A stretch of 64,000 nucleotides of DNA from Candidatus Peregrinibacteria bacterium (GTDB lineage Bacteria; Patescibacteriota; Gracilibacteria; UBA1369; LOWO2-01-FULL-3): positions 1 through 64,000 of the forward strand of contig JAPLYN010000003.1 in the NCBI GenBank assembly GCA_026395515.1, read 5' to 3'. Below the pieces are notes generated by a model that searched no databases, was not told the DNA's origin, and saw only the letters and a list, made by a program, of their open reading frames with translations. Within the stretch, counting starts at the first letter, position 1; each line of letters starts with the position of its first letter. Shown in pieces: positions 48,756 through 56,556 of this stretch. Position numbers and translations under genes: made by a program.

Positions 48756-50921
48756 ATGGGGGCACCTCATTTACCAACATTCCTAAAAATGCCTACCCCA
48801 AAGGTGTTAAAAGACGGTTTTATACTTAAGCTTTTTGCGTTCTTTTTCGCGTTTTTGAGCATAGGCGGATCAGTCTTTGCACTTAAGCTCACTTTTGAAT
48901 CATATATTACTATAGAAAACGACAAGGAAGTCTTCGTAGGAGAAACTGCTGGCGAACAGCTAGGTTCTACTATAGCAGTGGGTGATTTTGACCATGATGG
49001 CATTCAGGATATAGTAATGGGCTCACCATTTGCCTCTCAAAATGACAATCAATGGAATGGATCAATTAAGATAGTATTTGGCAGCAAATACAAAAGCGTA
49101 CCCGAAAGATCTATGGAATTCTATGGGGAGAACTCTGGAGATCAGCTCGGTACCTCTATAACAGTGGGGGACTTCAATAATGACCATTACGATGATATTG
49201 CTGTGGGAGCCTATAATGCAAAAACATTAGATAACACTAGAGCTGGTAAAGTTTACCTAATATATGGTGGACAAAACATGCATAGTCAAACGTCTACTCG
49301 CGTGGGTATACAACAGCCAGATTTTGGCTATGGAGAGAGCCTAACCCAGCTGTCTGGACATAGTCATGGCGACCAATTTGGACTGTCTACTTTCTCCTTA
49401 GATGTTAATAACGATGGAATCAAAGATTTACTAGTGGGGGCTCCTTTTGCCACCGAAAGAAACATGACCAAGTCTGGTGCTGTATATTTGTACTTCGGTT
49501 CCAAGCAAGGATTCTCGGCAAACCCTAATTATATATTTGAGGCACAGAGCTTAAATGAAAGATTTGGTTCTTCTATAAGCGGGGGACACTTACACTCACA
49601 AACTAGGAGCGATATAGCCGTCGGAGCCTATACAGCAAATGAAGGAACTAAACAGCAAGTAGGTAAGGTCTATATATTTTCTTATAGTCCATATGCTACT
49701 TACGCAAAAGTCTCAACTACCTCAATTAGTGGAATGGTAGACAAAGGATGGTTTGGCTTTGCCTTGGAAGTGGGGGATATCAACAATGACAAATTTGACG
49801 ATCTTGCTGTTTCCACTTTCCCTTACAAGGGGGATAAACAGGATGCCAGAGTATCTATTTTTTATGGCTCAAAGCAATTCCCTAAAAAATTTGCCGATTC
49901 AATCATAGATGGACCTGCAGGAGAAGCATTCCTGGGAGAAAGTGTACTTTTGAAAGATCTGAATAATGACGGCAAGGCAGATATTGCTATTGGAGCTCCT
50001 GGAATAGGAGATGGAAAGAGTAATGAAGAAGGAAGCGTATATATCATATATAGCGGCCAGGATCCTCTAAAAAACCATTACACAATTAGGGACCATGAAT
50101 ATGACACAGTAATTCATGGAGAGAAGGCCGATGACTGGTTTGGCTCAGCCTTGAGCGCCTTAGACATAAATGGTGATGGCTATAACGACCTAGCAGTTGG
50201 CTCCAGATATTCAGATACAGAAACGTCAGTAGATAATGGAAAAGTTTTCGTAATGCTTGGAAATGGAAAATCATACGGCAAACTAAGATCAGTAATGGAA
50301 CCTGATGATCAGAGGGTAACCAGAGGAGAATTAATCACCAATGTAATTGACCGCCTAGGTATAAAGAAAAATAAGGGCGAATTGATTAAAAACTGTTACG
50401 AACATAAAGAGTTTTGTTTCTTCAATTTCTTGGCAATGTCCAACTATGACAAAATCCAACTGAACCCAAGTCTTATTTTATATCCGGACGTACTCCCAAG
50501 TGACACCTACTATGAGGATGTAAATATTGCCACTTTGCTTGGCTTAACTAATGGATTCTTAAATGAAAAAGATAGCCCTTTCCACCCAGCATTACCTATC
50601 ACTCGTATAGAAGCATTAAAGATAGTATTCGGAGCTTCCGAACTAGTAGAACCTAAGTATCAATTTGAATTAATTTCTTCTCTGGGATCGTATAAAAATC
50701 TGATTAGTCAAAAGACCTACTTTACAGATATAAATGCTAGGGTTCCAAGCATGTGGTGGTACCCTCGTTATGTAAACTTTGCAGTGGAGCATAATATCGT
50801 AGATAAGAGCGATTACTTTAGACCAAATGATAACATTACAGCTAAAGAATTGAATGATATAATGACCAGGACCATTGATTATTTAAAACTGAAAAATAAA
50901 GATGAAAAAATTAAGCCATAA
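48756..50921 (+). CDS. Secreted FG-GAP beta-propeller protein with SLH domains
   Basis: 721 aa from ATG 48756 (MGAPHLPTF...); ATG 48789 would also leave an intact signal peptide (FILKLFAFFFAFLSIGGSVFA). Seven FG-GAP repeats follow, each with a Ca-binding DxNxDGxxD-like loop, for example GDFDHDGIQDI, GDFNNDHYDDI, LDVNNDGIKDL, GDINNDKFDDL, LKDLNNDGKADI, LDINGDGYNDL; the fourth is degenerate (GGHLHSQTRSDI). Seven repeats make one integrin-alpha-type propeller. The C-terminal 200 residues contain SLH-like repeats (RVTRGELITNVIDRLG, PALPITRIEALKIVFG, FTDINARVPSMWWYPRYVNFAVEHNIV). Probably a surface adhesin in the S-layer. It overlaps the trmH-like gene by 20 bp. Confidence 0.88.
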   Translation: MGAPHLPTFLKMPTPKVLKDGFILKLFAFFFAFLSIGGSVFALKLTFESYITIENDKEVFVGETAGEQLGSTIAVGDFDHDGIQDIVMGSPFASQNDNQWNGSIKIVFGSKYKSVPERSMEFYGENSGDQLGTSITVGDFNNDHYDDIAVGAYNAKTLDNTRAGKVYLIYGGQNMHSQTSTRVGIQQPDFGYGESLTQLSGHSHGDQFGLSTFSLDVNNDGIKDLLVGAPFATERNMTKSGAVYLYFGSKQGFSANPNYIFEAQSLNERFGSSISGGHLHSQTRSDIAVGAYTANEGTKQQVGKVYIFSYSPYATYAKVSTTSISGMVDKGWFGFALEVGDINNDKFDDLAVSTFPYKGDKQDARVSIFYGSKQFPKKFADSIIDGPAGEAFLGESVLLKDLNNDGKADIAIGAPGIGDGKSNEEGSVYIIYSGQDPLKNHYTIRDHEYDTVIHGEKADDWFGSALSALDINGDGYNDLAVGSRYSDTETSVDNGKVFVMLGNGKSYGKLRSVMEPDDQRVTRGELITNVIDRLGIKKNKGELIKNCYEHKEFCFFNFLAMSNYDKIQLNPSLILYPDVLPSDTYYEDVNIATLLGLTNGFLNEKDSPFHPALPITRIEALKIVFGASELVEPKYQFELISSLGSYKNLISQKTYFTDINARVPSMWWYPRYVNFAVEHNIVDKSDYFRPNDNITAKELNDIMTRTIDYLKLKNKDEKIKP

Positions 50922-51432
50922 AGAGATTCTTAAAACTAAGCCGACGGTAGCAAAGGTAAAAAAGAAAAAAAGAAGTCCCTTTTATGTGATTTTGGATAAC
51001 GTAAGAAGTCTATACAATGTAGGGGCTATTTTTAGGACCTCTGACGCTGTCTTAGTGGAGAAGATATATCTTTGTGGCATTACAGGGTGTCCGCCACGTA
51101 AGGAGATAAGTAAAACGGCCTTGGGCGCGGAAGAGGTAGTGCCTTGGGAGCACAGAGACTCAGTAGTCGAAGTAATTAAAGAATTAAAAAAGAAAGGAGT
51201 AGAGATTGTGGCAGTAGAAATTGCGCATAAGGCAGAGGTCTATTATGAAGCTGATTATAATTTCCCAGTGTGTTTTGTGTTGGGCCATGAAGTAAATGGA
51301 ATAGGGGATGAGGTGATGAAAATCGTAGACCGGGCAATTAAAATTCCTATGCTAGGAAGAGCAAATTCCTTGAACGTAGCGACAGCTTATGGGGTGATAG
51401 TGTATGATGCTTTAGAAAAATTTTCTTCATGA
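50902..51432 (+). CDS. TrmH/SpoU-family RNA 2'-O-methyltransferase
   Basis: 176 aa. SPOUT signatures: FYVILDNVRSLYNVGAIFRTSDAV (motif 1 with the key Asn/Arg), FPVCFVLGHEVNGIGDEV (motif 2) and IKIPMLGRANSLNVATAYGVIVYDA (motif 3, knot). Length fits a minimal TrmH-type enzyme without an extra RNA-binding domain; whether the target is tRNA or rRNA is not clear. Overlaps its neighbours by 20 and 4 bp. Confidence 0.92.
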   Translation: MKKLSHKEILKTKPTVAKVKKKKRSPFYVILDNVRSLYNVGAIFRTSDAVLVEKIYLCGITGCPPRKEISKTALGAEEVVPWEHRDSVVEVIKELKKKGVEIVAVEIAHKAEVYYEADYNFPVCFVLGHEVNGIGDEVMKIVDRAIKIPMLGRANSLNVATAYGVIVYDALEKFSS

Positions 51433-52415
51433 AACTAAAAGGCAAAATCAATTGGATGTGGACGACTTTTTTTGCTGTTTTGGCTGTGGCTCTGATGTTT
51501 TTCTGGTATTTCATAATGGGAGTTTATCTAAACCAAAGAGGTTCGTATTTCAATAAAGGTCATAATGCAATTTGGATTAACCATGAATGGGTAGGGGAAT
51601 TTAAGAGCGATGCCGACGTTCTCAATCTGGTAAACACCTTACATCAATATCAAATAGATACTGTTTTTGTTCATACTGGTCCAATTCAAGAAGATGGAAC
51701 AATAGATCCAAAAACTTATAACTATGCTTTGAATTTTATCGAGAAGGCTCACTCACTAGATAAAAACATCAAATACCAAGCTTGGCTCGGACAAATAAGA
51801 AGCAAAATAAAGCTGAATGATGCGACAATTCGTCATTCCATAACTAATCAATCAATGATTCTGACGAGATTGGTTGGTTTTGATGGAATTCATTTTGATA
51901 TCGAGCCGGTGTGGGACAACGACACAGATTTCATTCAATTACTAAAAGAGACTAGAGAAATCCTGCCTGCTGAAAAGAAAATTTCTGTGGCCTTGGCAGA
52001 GTTCATTCCAAACTCCGCAATATGGATGCTAGAAAATGTTCATAAATTTAAAAACTACAATACTCAGGTAAATTACTTAAACGTGGCAAAGTATGCTGAC
52101 CAAGTAGTCGCCATGTCATATGACACGAGCATAAAAGATGCCTGGCTTTATAAATGGCTTGTGAAGGAGCAAACTATTTGGCTGACAAGATTACTCAAAG
52201 GAAAAGAGGTGTTCATAGGAATTCCTGCATATAGCGATCCGACACAAAATTTTGACCCAGAGGTCGAAAATGTGGAAAATGGATTGAGAGGTGTGACTGC
52301 TGGTTTAAACAATATCAGAAGTAGGGAAGAAAATTTCGCTGGAATTGCAATTTATCCTTACTGGGAAATGGATGATAAAAAGTGGGACACATACGATAAA
52401 TTATGGCTTAAATAA
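51429..52415 (+). CDS. Membrane-anchored GH18-like glycoside hydrolase
   Basis: 328 aa. N-terminal helix (WMWTTFFAVLAVALMFFWYFIMGVYL), then a TIM-barrel with the GH18 catalytic signature in GFDGIHFDIEPVWDN (DGxxxDxE), KISVALAEFIPNS, VVAMSYDTSIKDAWLY and IGIPAYSDP. GH18 enzymes cleave chitin or peptidoglycan-type GlcNAc linkages, and some are inactive binders. Could act on the cell's own wall or a host's. Start overlaps the trmH-like stop (ATGA). Confidence 0.82.
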   Translation: MKLKGKINWMWTTFFAVLAVALMFFWYFIMGVYLNQRGSYFNKGHNAIWINHEWVGEFKSDADVLNLVNTLHQYQIDTVFVHTGPIQEDGTIDPKTYNYALNFIEKAHSLDKNIKYQAWLGQIRSKIKLNDATIRHSITNQSMILTRLVGFDGIHFDIEPVWDNDTDFIQLLKETREILPAEKKISVALAEFIPNSAIWMLENVHKFKNYNTQVNYLNVAKYADQVVAMSYDTSIKDAWLYKWLVKEQTIWLTRLLKGKEVFIGIPAYSDPTQNFDPEVENVENGLRGVTAGLNNIRSREENFAGIAIYPYWEMDDKKWDTYDKLWLK

Positions 52416-52429
52416 ATAAAAAATCATAT

Positions 52430-52885
52430 ATGCTAAAATTTGGTTTTGATAATGAAACTAAGGTGAAAGTAGGTAAAGCTTTTTTTAAAAAATATTTGGA
52501 CAATCTATACAAGGTGATGAAAAAAGATATAGATAAAAAGCTTTTCAAACGTGATGGACAGATAGACTTAGTGATTGTGGGCGACAAGAAAATTCATGCG
52601 ATGAATAAGGAATATCGCAAAAAAGATAGACCTACAGATGTCATTTCTTTTGCTTACTTGGAGGTGACACATTATGAATTAGAGCCAGGGGACATAATAG
52701 TAGGAGACATATTCATTTCAGTTGATACAGCGGCGCGTCAGGCGAAAGAACATGGCCACGATTTAAAGAAGGAAATGGCAATTTTATTTGTGCATGGATT
52801 ATTACATTGTATGGGATTCGATCACAACAATGACGAAGAGGAAGCGGAAATGGAGGGATGGGCGAAAAAGGTGTTGAAAGTGTAG
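52430..52885 (+). CDS. ybeY: Endoribonuclease YbeY
   Basis: 151 aa. Zinc-binding H3 motif in LFVHGLLHCMGFDHNNDEEE and the upstream signature YRKKDRPTDVISFAYLE. YbeY matures rRNA 3' ends. Followed by a clear terminator; it probably ends the operon that starts at the FG-GAP gene. Confidence 0.95.
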   Translation: MLKFGFDNETKVKVGKAFFKKYLDNLYKVMKKDIDKKLFKRDGQIDLVIVGDKKIHAMNKEYRKKDRPTDVISFAYLEVTHYELEPGDIIVGDIFISVDTAARQAKEHGHDLKKEMAILFVHGLLHCMGFDHNNDEEEAEMEGWAKKVLKV

Positions 52886-52896
52886 TTTTTAGGGCA

Positions 52897-52936
52897 GCTC
52901 CGCCCAGGGTTTATATCGGGTGAGCGGAGCCTTTTT
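52897..52936 (+). terminator. Intrinsic terminator after ybeY
   Basis: GCTCCGC (52897-52903) pairs with GCGGAGC (52924-52930), extended by CCC/GGG, followed by CTTTTTGTTTTT. Confidence 0.8.
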
Positions 52937-52959
52937 GTTTTTCGCGTATTTCCTATGAC

Positions 52960-53015
52960 GCGATTTTCATTTAACACAGCAAACATTAAATTTTCTTAAA
53001 ATTTTTCTAAAATCG
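52960..53015 (-). promoter_or_regulatory. Orphan copy of the competence-type element
   Basis: Minus strand carries AGAAAAATTTTAAGAAAATTTAATG, two overlapping units as at comM. A TTAAAT lies about 16 nt downstream. No gene follows on that strand; transcription would run antisense into the ybeY terminator. Confidence 0.35.
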
Positions 53016-53044
53016 TAAGAGAATGAGTTGCCGAATTGGAGTTT

Positions 53045-53818
53045 TTATTTCGTTTTAATCTTTTTTGCTTGGGCCCAGCAAAGTTTGTACATTTTTTTGT
53101 GAAAGTCGGCGATTTCTTTTGATTTAATGATAATAGCCATTTTTTCGCGCCATGATGCGATTAAGACCTTATCGTCGTAAATGTTTATTTCAGGTGAAAA
53201 ATCATATTCACTCTGTGGAATAAGAATGGATTCGCGATTTTCTTTTTTATCCTTTTTGTGGCGTTCAATAGAAATTTTATTGTCAGGACAAATAGCTTTA
53301 ATGTGAATTTTTTTCTCAACTCCACGACGCTGATAGTATTCTGGGAAGAAGTTTGGGAGGCCTTCGTGCATGGTTTCTACATTGGCATAGGCGAGGATTG
53401 TTTCGGAGGAGGTGAGAGTATCTTCATAGGCTTGGCGTAGACCTTTTTCACCTTCATAGAAAGATACTTTTGGCTTGGTGGACTCTGGATTCTCTAGGGA
53501 AATGAGAGCAGGAAGAAGGGCGGAAATTTCTTTTTGTTGCTTCTCTATTCTCTTGGTTTGTTCCACTTTTTCGCGCTCAAGATAGTTGAGAAGATTTTTA
53601 GGATCTAGAGCTTTAAAATAAGTGGCGGATCCTTTTTTGATAGAGGAAATGAGGCCTCTTTTAGTGAGAGTAGTGATGATATCGTAAGTGGTAGTGCGAT
53701 TGATTCCGGCTTTTTCGGCGATAGTGGAAACTGGCTGGGCACCGAGACGAATGAGCTGCATATAAACCTTTGCTTCTTTTTCACTAAAGCCTATTTTGCG
53801 GAGGGTTTCGAGGATCAT
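53045..53818 (-). CDS. TrmB-family transcriptional regulator
   Basis: 257 aa. N-terminal winged helix (LRKIGFSEKEAKVYMQLIRLGAQPVSTIAEKAGINRTTTYDIITTLTKRGLIS), a coiled coil (about 85-110), and a C-terminal phospholipase-D-like/TrmB effector domain (KVSFYEGEKGLRQAYEDTLTSSETILAYANVE, IYDDKVLIASWREKMAIIIKSKEIADFHKKMYKLCW). TrmB proteins usually sense sugars and are commonest in archaea; many Patescibacteria have them. No sugar genes are adjacent, so the target is unknown. Confidence 0.9.
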   Translation of the reverse strand: MILETLRKIGFSEKEAKVYMQLIRLGAQPVSTIAEKAGINRTTTYDIITTLTKRGLISSIKKGSATYFKALDPKNLLNYLEREKVEQTKRIEKQQKEISALLPALISLENPESTKPKVSFYEGEKGLRQAYEDTLTSSETILAYANVETMHEGLPNFFPEYYQRRGVEKKIHIKAICPDNKISIERHKKDKKENRESILIPQSEYDFSPEINIYDDKVLIASWREKMAIIIKSKEIADFHKKMYKLCWAQAKKIKTK

Positions 53819-53862
53819 GGGAAAATGAGATTAGTGGCGGGGCTCTATCTAGTGGCTGTAAT

Positions 53863-53903
53863 CATGTAAAAATTGGTAGCATGGCGCTATATATTTCCAC
53901 ATG
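53863..53903 (+). repeat. 41-bp hairpin repeat, copy 1
   Basis: Bounded by CATG at both ends, with left arm CATGTAAAAATTGGTAGCAT and an imperfectly complementary right arm ending CACATG. The copy at 61754-61794 differs at only three positions and has the same orientation. Confidence 0.75.
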
Positions 53904-53934
53904 CGGGGAATAGTGATAGGTTGTTGGCTTGCCG

Positions 53935-53971
53935 TGTAAAAATTGCTGGCAATTTGACGTCAATTTTTACA
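53935..53971. repeat. Inverted repeat sharing the arm of the 41-bp repeat
   Basis: TGTAAAAATTG (53935-53945) and CAATTTTTACA (53961-53971) are perfect inverted copies around 15 nt that include TGACGT. The same TGTAAAAATTG begins the 41-bp hairpin 68 bp upstream. Confidence 0.65.
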
Positions 53972-54134
53972 AGGACGCTTCCGGGCATGCAAGGTAGGCC
54001 GAGTAGCCCAACAGACACGAACGAAAACAATAGTGTTGTCGGAAATCTGTCGACAGTGGCATTCTACAGATCAAAGGATATTTAATCAAGAGTCAGTGGT
54101 CACGTATTGCTAATTTGTCGAAAAAGATTCAAAA

Positions 54135-54163
54135 TGTACACTTGTAAATTAATCAAGTATAAT
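54135..54163 (+). promoter_or_regulatory. Promoter of the second cysteine-rich locus
   Basis: TGTACA (54135-54140), 17-nt spacer, TATAAT (54158-54163). The predicted start at about 54170 leaves a leader of two bases before ATG 54172. Confidence 0.65.
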
Positions 54164-54171
54164 TCTAAACA

Positions 54172-55131
54172 ATGTCATACATCAAAAAAATGGAGGAGGT
54201 GAGATTGAAACAACCAAGGGTTGGGCTTCTTTCTGTGAATTGCGAAAATTGTCCTTACGTGAGCTACACTGGAAATTGCAAAAATTCATACTTGCTATTC
54301 GGTAGCGAGCACGACGAGGGCTGCAATTATGGCTTCTGGCTCTATGATTCTACTGACTCAACAGACTGCGATTATTGTCAGAAATGTGAGCTTTGCTATG
54401 ACTGTGTGGATGTAATTGAATCTTATAATGTGAATTTCTCCCAAGATTGCAGCAACTGCACAGATTGTGAATATTGCTACGATTGCATGGGTTGCAATAA
54501 CTGCTTTGGCTGTACGGGACTTCGCAGACAAAAATACATGATAGGCAACAAACAACATTCCAAAGAAGATTATGAAAAGAAAGTGGCGGGATTGAAGGCG
54601 AGCATGAATAGAGAAAAATTATTGGCGATGCTGGAACAGGTCAAATTGGCTGTGCCACACTTTTATACACATCAATTAAATAATGAAAATTCCACAGGAG
54701 ATTACGTTTATAATTCACGTAATGCTCATGAATGTTTCGACGTGAAACAAATGGAAGATTCTCTATATTGTAATAATTCCGTAGAGCTAAAAGATTGCAT
54801 GGATATGAGCAATTCCTACTACGGCTCGGAGTTAAATTACGAAGTGATGTCTGAGATGAATTTATATAATTGTAATTTCTGCGTGACCTGTTTTGATAGT
54901 CAAAATTTGGATCATTGCGAGAGCTTATATAATTCACATGATTGCTTTGGTTGCTTCGGAATGAAACATGCGGAATATTGCATTTTTAACGAGAAATATT
55001 CAAAAGAAGAATACGAGAAAAAAGTAGCGGAGATAAAAGCTGAGATGATGAAAAGTGGCGATTACATGCAGTTTCCATCGTCGACTTATCCATACGAGGA
55101 TAGCAATGCAATGATGGAATTTCCTTTATAA
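54172..55131 (+). CDS. Cysteine-rich repeat protein, 319 aa
   Basis: 27 cysteines in 319 residues. The first array (about 20-120) has NCENC, DCDYCQKCELCYDCVDV and DCSNCTDCEYCYDCMGCNNCFGC, then LRRQKYMIGNKQHSKEDYEKKVAGLKA; the second (about 180-270) has sparser steps (YNCNFCVTCFDS, DCFGCFGMKHAEYCIFNEKYSKEEYEKKVAEIKAEM). The same two-array plan is the middle of the 564-aa protein at 17338-19032. The terminal zinc ribbon that the larger protein carries is encoded here by the next gene. Cytosolic by lack of signal or membrane segments; function unknown. Confidence 0.75.
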   Translation: MSYIKKMEEVRLKQPRVGLLSVNCENCPYVSYTGNCKNSYLLFGSEHDEGCNYGFWLYDSTDSTDCDYCQKCELCYDCVDVIESYNVNFSQDCSNCTDCEYCYDCMGCNNCFGCTGLRRQKYMIGNKQHSKEDYEKKVAGLKASMNREKLLAMLEQVKLAVPHFYTHQLNNENSTGDYVYNSRNAHECFDVKQMEDSLYCNNSVELKDCMDMSNSYYGSELNYEVMSEMNLYNCNFCVTCFDSQNLDHCESLYNSHDCFGCFGMKHAEYCIFNEKYSKEEYEKKVAEIKAEMMKSGDYMQFPSSTYPYEDSNAMMEFPL

Positions 55132-55148
55132 ATAACTAAACAAACTAT

Positions 55149-55430
55149 ATGGCAGATACAACAATAAATAGTGAAAAAGCTAAGTGCAAAGCTTGCAGCA
55201 AAGAATTTTTAATCATTCCACAAGAGCAATCATTCTACACAAAAAAAGGCTTACCGAAGCCGGAAAACTGTCCAGAATGTCGTCGAAAAAGAAGACTCAG
55301 CCTCAGAAATGAGAGAAAACTCTACAAAAGAAAATGCGACAAATGCAGCAAGGACATGGTTAGTACTTATTCAGCAGAAAGTCTTTACAAAGTTTATTGC
55401 CAGGAGTGCTATTGGGAATACTTGGGATAA
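55149..55430 (+). CDS. Zinc-ribbon protein, companion of the cysteine-rich protein, 93 aa
   Basis: Four CxxC knuckles: CKACSKEFLIIPQEQSFYTKKGLPKPENCPECRRKRRLSLRNERKLYKRKCDKCSKDMVSTYS and VYCQEC. This is the complete form of the ribbon at both ends of the 564-aa protein; here it is a separate gene 17 bp after the repeat protein. Likely binds two zinc ions. Confidence 0.75.
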   Translation: MADTTINSEKAKCKACSKEFLIIPQEQSFYTKKGLPKPENCPECRRKRRLSLRNERKLYKRKCDKCSKDMVSTYSAESLYKVYCQECYWEYLG

Positions 55431-55432
55431 GA

Positions 55433-55807
55433 CTAGAACATGTCTTCTAGATCTACCAATTGCCAATCTTGAGTATTGTCTGGTTTGCGTTTCAAAATAA
55501 ATTTAATGCGTGGTGAAGGCAAAGCTGAGAGGTGTTTAGTGTGGCCATCTCCTTGTATTGCCTGAGTTTCTACACGACGGCTTAATTTAAAATCAAAACG
55601 ATTAAGACTGAATTGAACAACGCGTTCATAACCAACTTCTAATTCTTGATCACCAACTTCAGAGTAAAGCGGGCTTGAATTATCTTCTGTAACTTCACCT
55701 CCTACTGATTTAATTCTATCAATGATCGCTTCAAAAGCTTCGTCGCGACCAGCGCCACGTGTTTCCTCGATTTCTTTCATTGGTGGTTTTTTTCCTCCAG
55801 CGCCCAT
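55433..55807 (-). CDS. Hypothetical protein, 124 aa
   Basis: Not recognised. Basic Gly/Lys N-tail (MGAGGKKPPMK), a helix (RDEAFEAIIDRIKSVGG) and a beta-rich C-terminal half (VGYERVVQFSLNRFDFKLSRRVE, PRIKFILKRKPDNTQDWQLVDLE). Soluble, no cysteines. It abuts the zinc-ribbon gene (2 bp) convergently and is divergent from the methyltransferase. Confidence 0.6.
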   Translation of the reverse strand: MGAGGKKPPMKEIEETRGAGRDEAFEAIIDRIKSVGGEVTEDNSSPLYSEVGDQELEVGYERVVQFSLNRFDFKLSRRVETQAIQGDGHTKHLSALPSPRIKFILKRKPDNTQDWQLVDLEDMF

Positions 55808-55859
55808 GGTAATTTGGTGATAATATGATAAGGTGTTTGCTGACGTAATTCTAACTGAT

Positions 55860-56483
55860 ATGAGCTATAAAGGAAAATTGAAATCACAACTGCATGAAGT
55901 GGCCGACGGCTACAATCTTTACGCTGACTTATATGAGAAGAGTCACGAATATCTCGATACCTTCGAAAGAGATGTAGTTTTTACATTACTTGGAAGACTA
56001 AAGGACAAGAAGGTATTAGACGTAGGCTGTGGAGCAGGAAGATTAACAAAATTCTTGAAAAATGAAGGAGCTGATGTCTACGCCACAGATATTTCCGAAG
56101 AGATGTTGAAAATCGTTCAGAAAAAAGTTCCCGATGTAAAAGCGTACAATGCGCCGATGGATAAGCTCCCATTTGCAGATGATACTTTTGATATCGTGAC
56201 TGCAGCCTTCGTAATCGTACATTTAGAAACTTTAGAAAAATCATTTGAAGAAGTTTACAGAGTAATTAAACCTGGTGGATTTTTTATCGTTACTAATGTG
56301 AACCAAAGAAAACCTCCAAGACTAAAAACAAAAGCTGGAGAAAAAATCGTAATAAAATCTGAATATCACAGGCCAGAAGCTGTAATCGAAGCTTTGGAAG
56401 GATGTTTCTTTGCAATAGAAAAAAATGAATTTGTGTTTGCGGATGGAGCGTGGATAAACCAGATAATTAAAGCGCGAAAATAG
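55860..56483 (+). CDS. Class I SAM-dependent methyltransferase (UbiE/BioC-like)
   Basis: 207 aa from ATG 55860 (MSYKGKLKSQ). SAM motif I VLDVGCGAGRLTKFLKNEGADVYATDISEEML, motif II region DTFDIVTAAFVIVHL, post-motif VYRVIKPGGFFIVTNVNQ. Small-molecule-type methyltransferase; substrate unknown. An earlier in-frame codon (55833) would add nine residues and coincide with a TATGAT -10-like box. Confidence 0.85.
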   Translation: MSYKGKLKSQLHEVADGYNLYADLYEKSHEYLDTFERDVVFTLLGRLKDKKVLDVGCGAGRLTKFLKNEGADVYATDISEEMLKIVQKKVPDVKAYNAPMDKLPFADDTFDIVTAAFVIVHLETLEKSFEEVYRVIKPGGFFIVTNVNQRKPPRLKTKAGEKIVIKSEYHRPEAVIEALEGCFFAIEKNEFVFADGAWINQIIKARK

Positions 56484-56493
56484 GGGAGTTTCA

Positions 56494-56522
56494 TTGACTT
56501 TAAGCCTTCTTTAAAATAGAAT
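56494..56522 (+). promoter_or_regulatory. Promoter of the 56557 lipoprotein gene
   Basis: TTGACT (56494-56499), 17-nt spacer, TAGAAT (56517-56522); start codon 34 bp later. Confidence 0.7.
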
Positions 56523-56556
56523 TTTTCCAATAAAAAATAATTTCTAACACCACCAC

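Larger units (their letters stand above)
53819..54171. other. Intergenic region with repeats and hairpins, no gene
   Basis: 353 bp without a credible coding frame. It holds one copy of the 41-bp hairpin repeat (53863-53903), an 11-bp inverted repeat (53935-53971), and the promoter of the next gene (54135-54163). The part 53970-54060 is less AT-rich than its surroundings and shows no recognisable feature. Confidence 0.6.

Noticed and set aside
53904-54134. Structured RNA gene (6S, tmRNA or RNase P) in the 353-bp gap
   Set aside because: No conserved core of these RNAs was recognised; only short hairpins and repeats are present.
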